DNA of 5,744 nucleotides from Paracoccaceae bacterium (GTDB lineage Bacteria; Pseudomonadota; Alphaproteobacteria; Rhodobacterales; Rhodobacteraceae). A program made the position numbers and the translations under genes. Numbering within the stretch: position 1 is the first letter of the stretch; each line of letters opens with the position of its first letter. This document shows positions 5,281 through 5,744 of this stretch, in pieces. The notes under the pieces are model-generated. The model ran no database searches. It had not been told where the DNA came from and saw only the letters and a program-made list of their open reading frames with translations. The stretch spans positions 1 through 5,744 of the forward strand of contig JAFGVZ010000041.1 of the NCBI GenBank assembly GCA_016937725.1, written 5' to 3'.

Positions 5281-5744
5281 TGCTCGACCTCCCCGCCTTC
5301 GCCGATAATGTCTTGGCCGCGTGCCACCTCCAGCAGGCGCACCCAGACCATGTAGGCCGCGACGACGACGCCTGCCCATGCAGCGACGCAGGAAGCGGCA
5401 TAGGCCCACCAGACCGGCCATTCCAACAGATAAGTCGTCTGCCCGGAATTGATCCGCGCCACAGTTGCCACTTGCAAGCGCCACGCGATCAATACCAGCG
5501 CCATCGCCAATGCGACCTCGATCAGAAGGCGCAAGCTCCGGTTGGCCCCTGCCCCCAGAAACGAGGTGAACACATCAACCCGCGCATGTCCGACGGTCAA
5601 TTGGCACAGGGGCAGGAAACAGAAGAGCGCGAAGGCCATGCCCATCTCGGTAATCTCATAATCCCCGAAGATGGGCCCGACCCCGGCCCCGAGCGCCCAA
5701 GCCGCGAAACCCGGCATGATGGATTGCGCAAGATCCGTGTGCAG
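5277..5744 (-). CDS. TRAP transporter small permease subunit (DctQ family), 5' end outside window
   Basis: This is the small four-helix membrane subunit that pairs with the DctM-type protein in the inner membrane. The frame is open to the right edge, giving 155 visible residues. Seen directly: GDYEITEMGMAFALFCFLPL followed by CQLTVGHARVDVFTSFL, the typical DctQ pattern (GDxE(I/L)xE ... F(L/P)xCQLxxGH(V/A)xVDxFT). Two further hydrophobic stretches follow, LRLLIEVALAMALVLIAW and VWWAYAASCVAAWAGVVVAAY. The C-terminal tail is acidic (GEGGEVEH). An ATG at 5717-5715 could be mistaken for the start. It has no ribosome binding site, and starting there would remove the first membrane helix that precedes GDYE in the family, so the true start is probably beyond base 5744. 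The stop overlaps the large-subunit TTG start by 4 bases. Confidence 0.9.
   Translation of the reverse strand: MHTDLAQSIMPGFAAWALGAGVGPIFGDYEITEMGMAFALFCFLPLCQLTVGHARVDVFTSFLGAGANRSLRLLIEVALAMALVLIAWRLQVATVARINSGQTTYLLEWPVWWAYAASCVAAWAGVVVAAYMVWVRLLEVARGQDIIGEGGEVEH
5288..5294 (-). promoter_or_regulatory. Ribosome binding site (GGGGAGG) for the TRAP large subunit
   Basis: On the minus strand GGGGAGG lies inside the end of the small-subunit gene, 7 bases before the TTG at 5280. This strong site supports an otherwise uncommon TTG start. Confidence 0.8.

Noticed and set aside
5281..5484. 68-residue N-terminal extension of the TRAP large subunit
   Set aside because: It is the small-subunit gene read in a different frame, with Arg/Gly-rich sequence unlike any DctM N-terminus.

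Overview
The window reads as ordinary chromosomal DNA from a high-GC alphaproteobacterium, most likely Rhodobacteraceae (Rhodobacter/Roseobacter group). The reasons are a MipZ division-site ATPase, a form of ribosomal protein bL31 lacking the zinc cysteines, closely packed genes with AAAGGA- or GGAG-type ribosome binding sites, and a DctQM-type TRAP transporter. No mobile element, CRISPR array, tRNA or rRNA gene, or obvious horizontally acquired block is visible.

Layout, left to right. (1) Bases 1-1709, plus strand: the 3' third of guaB (IMP dehydrogenase), then a TauE/SafE membrane exporter whose start overlaps the guaB stop (TGATG), then a DUF985 cupin gene 11 bases further on; this looks like one transcription unit. 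(2) Bases 1710-1950: a gap of about 240 bases with a good sigma70-like promoter (TTGACG-17-TATACG) just after the cupin gene, then about 200 nt of hairpin-containing untranslated leader. (3) Bases 1951-2564: rplS and rpmE (ribosomal proteins bL19 and bL31), closed by a clear intrinsic terminator at 2587-2618. (4) Bases 2690-3499: mipZ, starting at GTG and probably with its own promoter. (5) Bases 3489-3641, minus strand: a 50-codon gene with a ribosome binding site, overlapping the mipZ end by 11 bases tail to tail. (6) Bases 3642-3783: a non-coding stretch with a 7+7 bp inverted repeat. (7) Bases 5744-3784, minus strand: a TRAP transporter pair, dctQ-like (5' end beyond the window) and dctM-like, joined by a TTGA stop/start overlap. 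The substrate-binding subunit gene would be expected beyond the right edge.

Functionally the window joins three housekeeping themes: purine synthesis, ribosome assembly and placement of the division site. Two accessory transport functions flank them: anion or sulfur-compound export on the left and organic-acid-type uptake on the right. I found no convincing new multi-gene system. The points most worth a second look are an extra hydrophilic segment of about 65 residues inside the TRAP large subunit, the small gene convergent with mipZ, the long structured leader before rplS, and the separation of rplS from its usual trmD neighbour.
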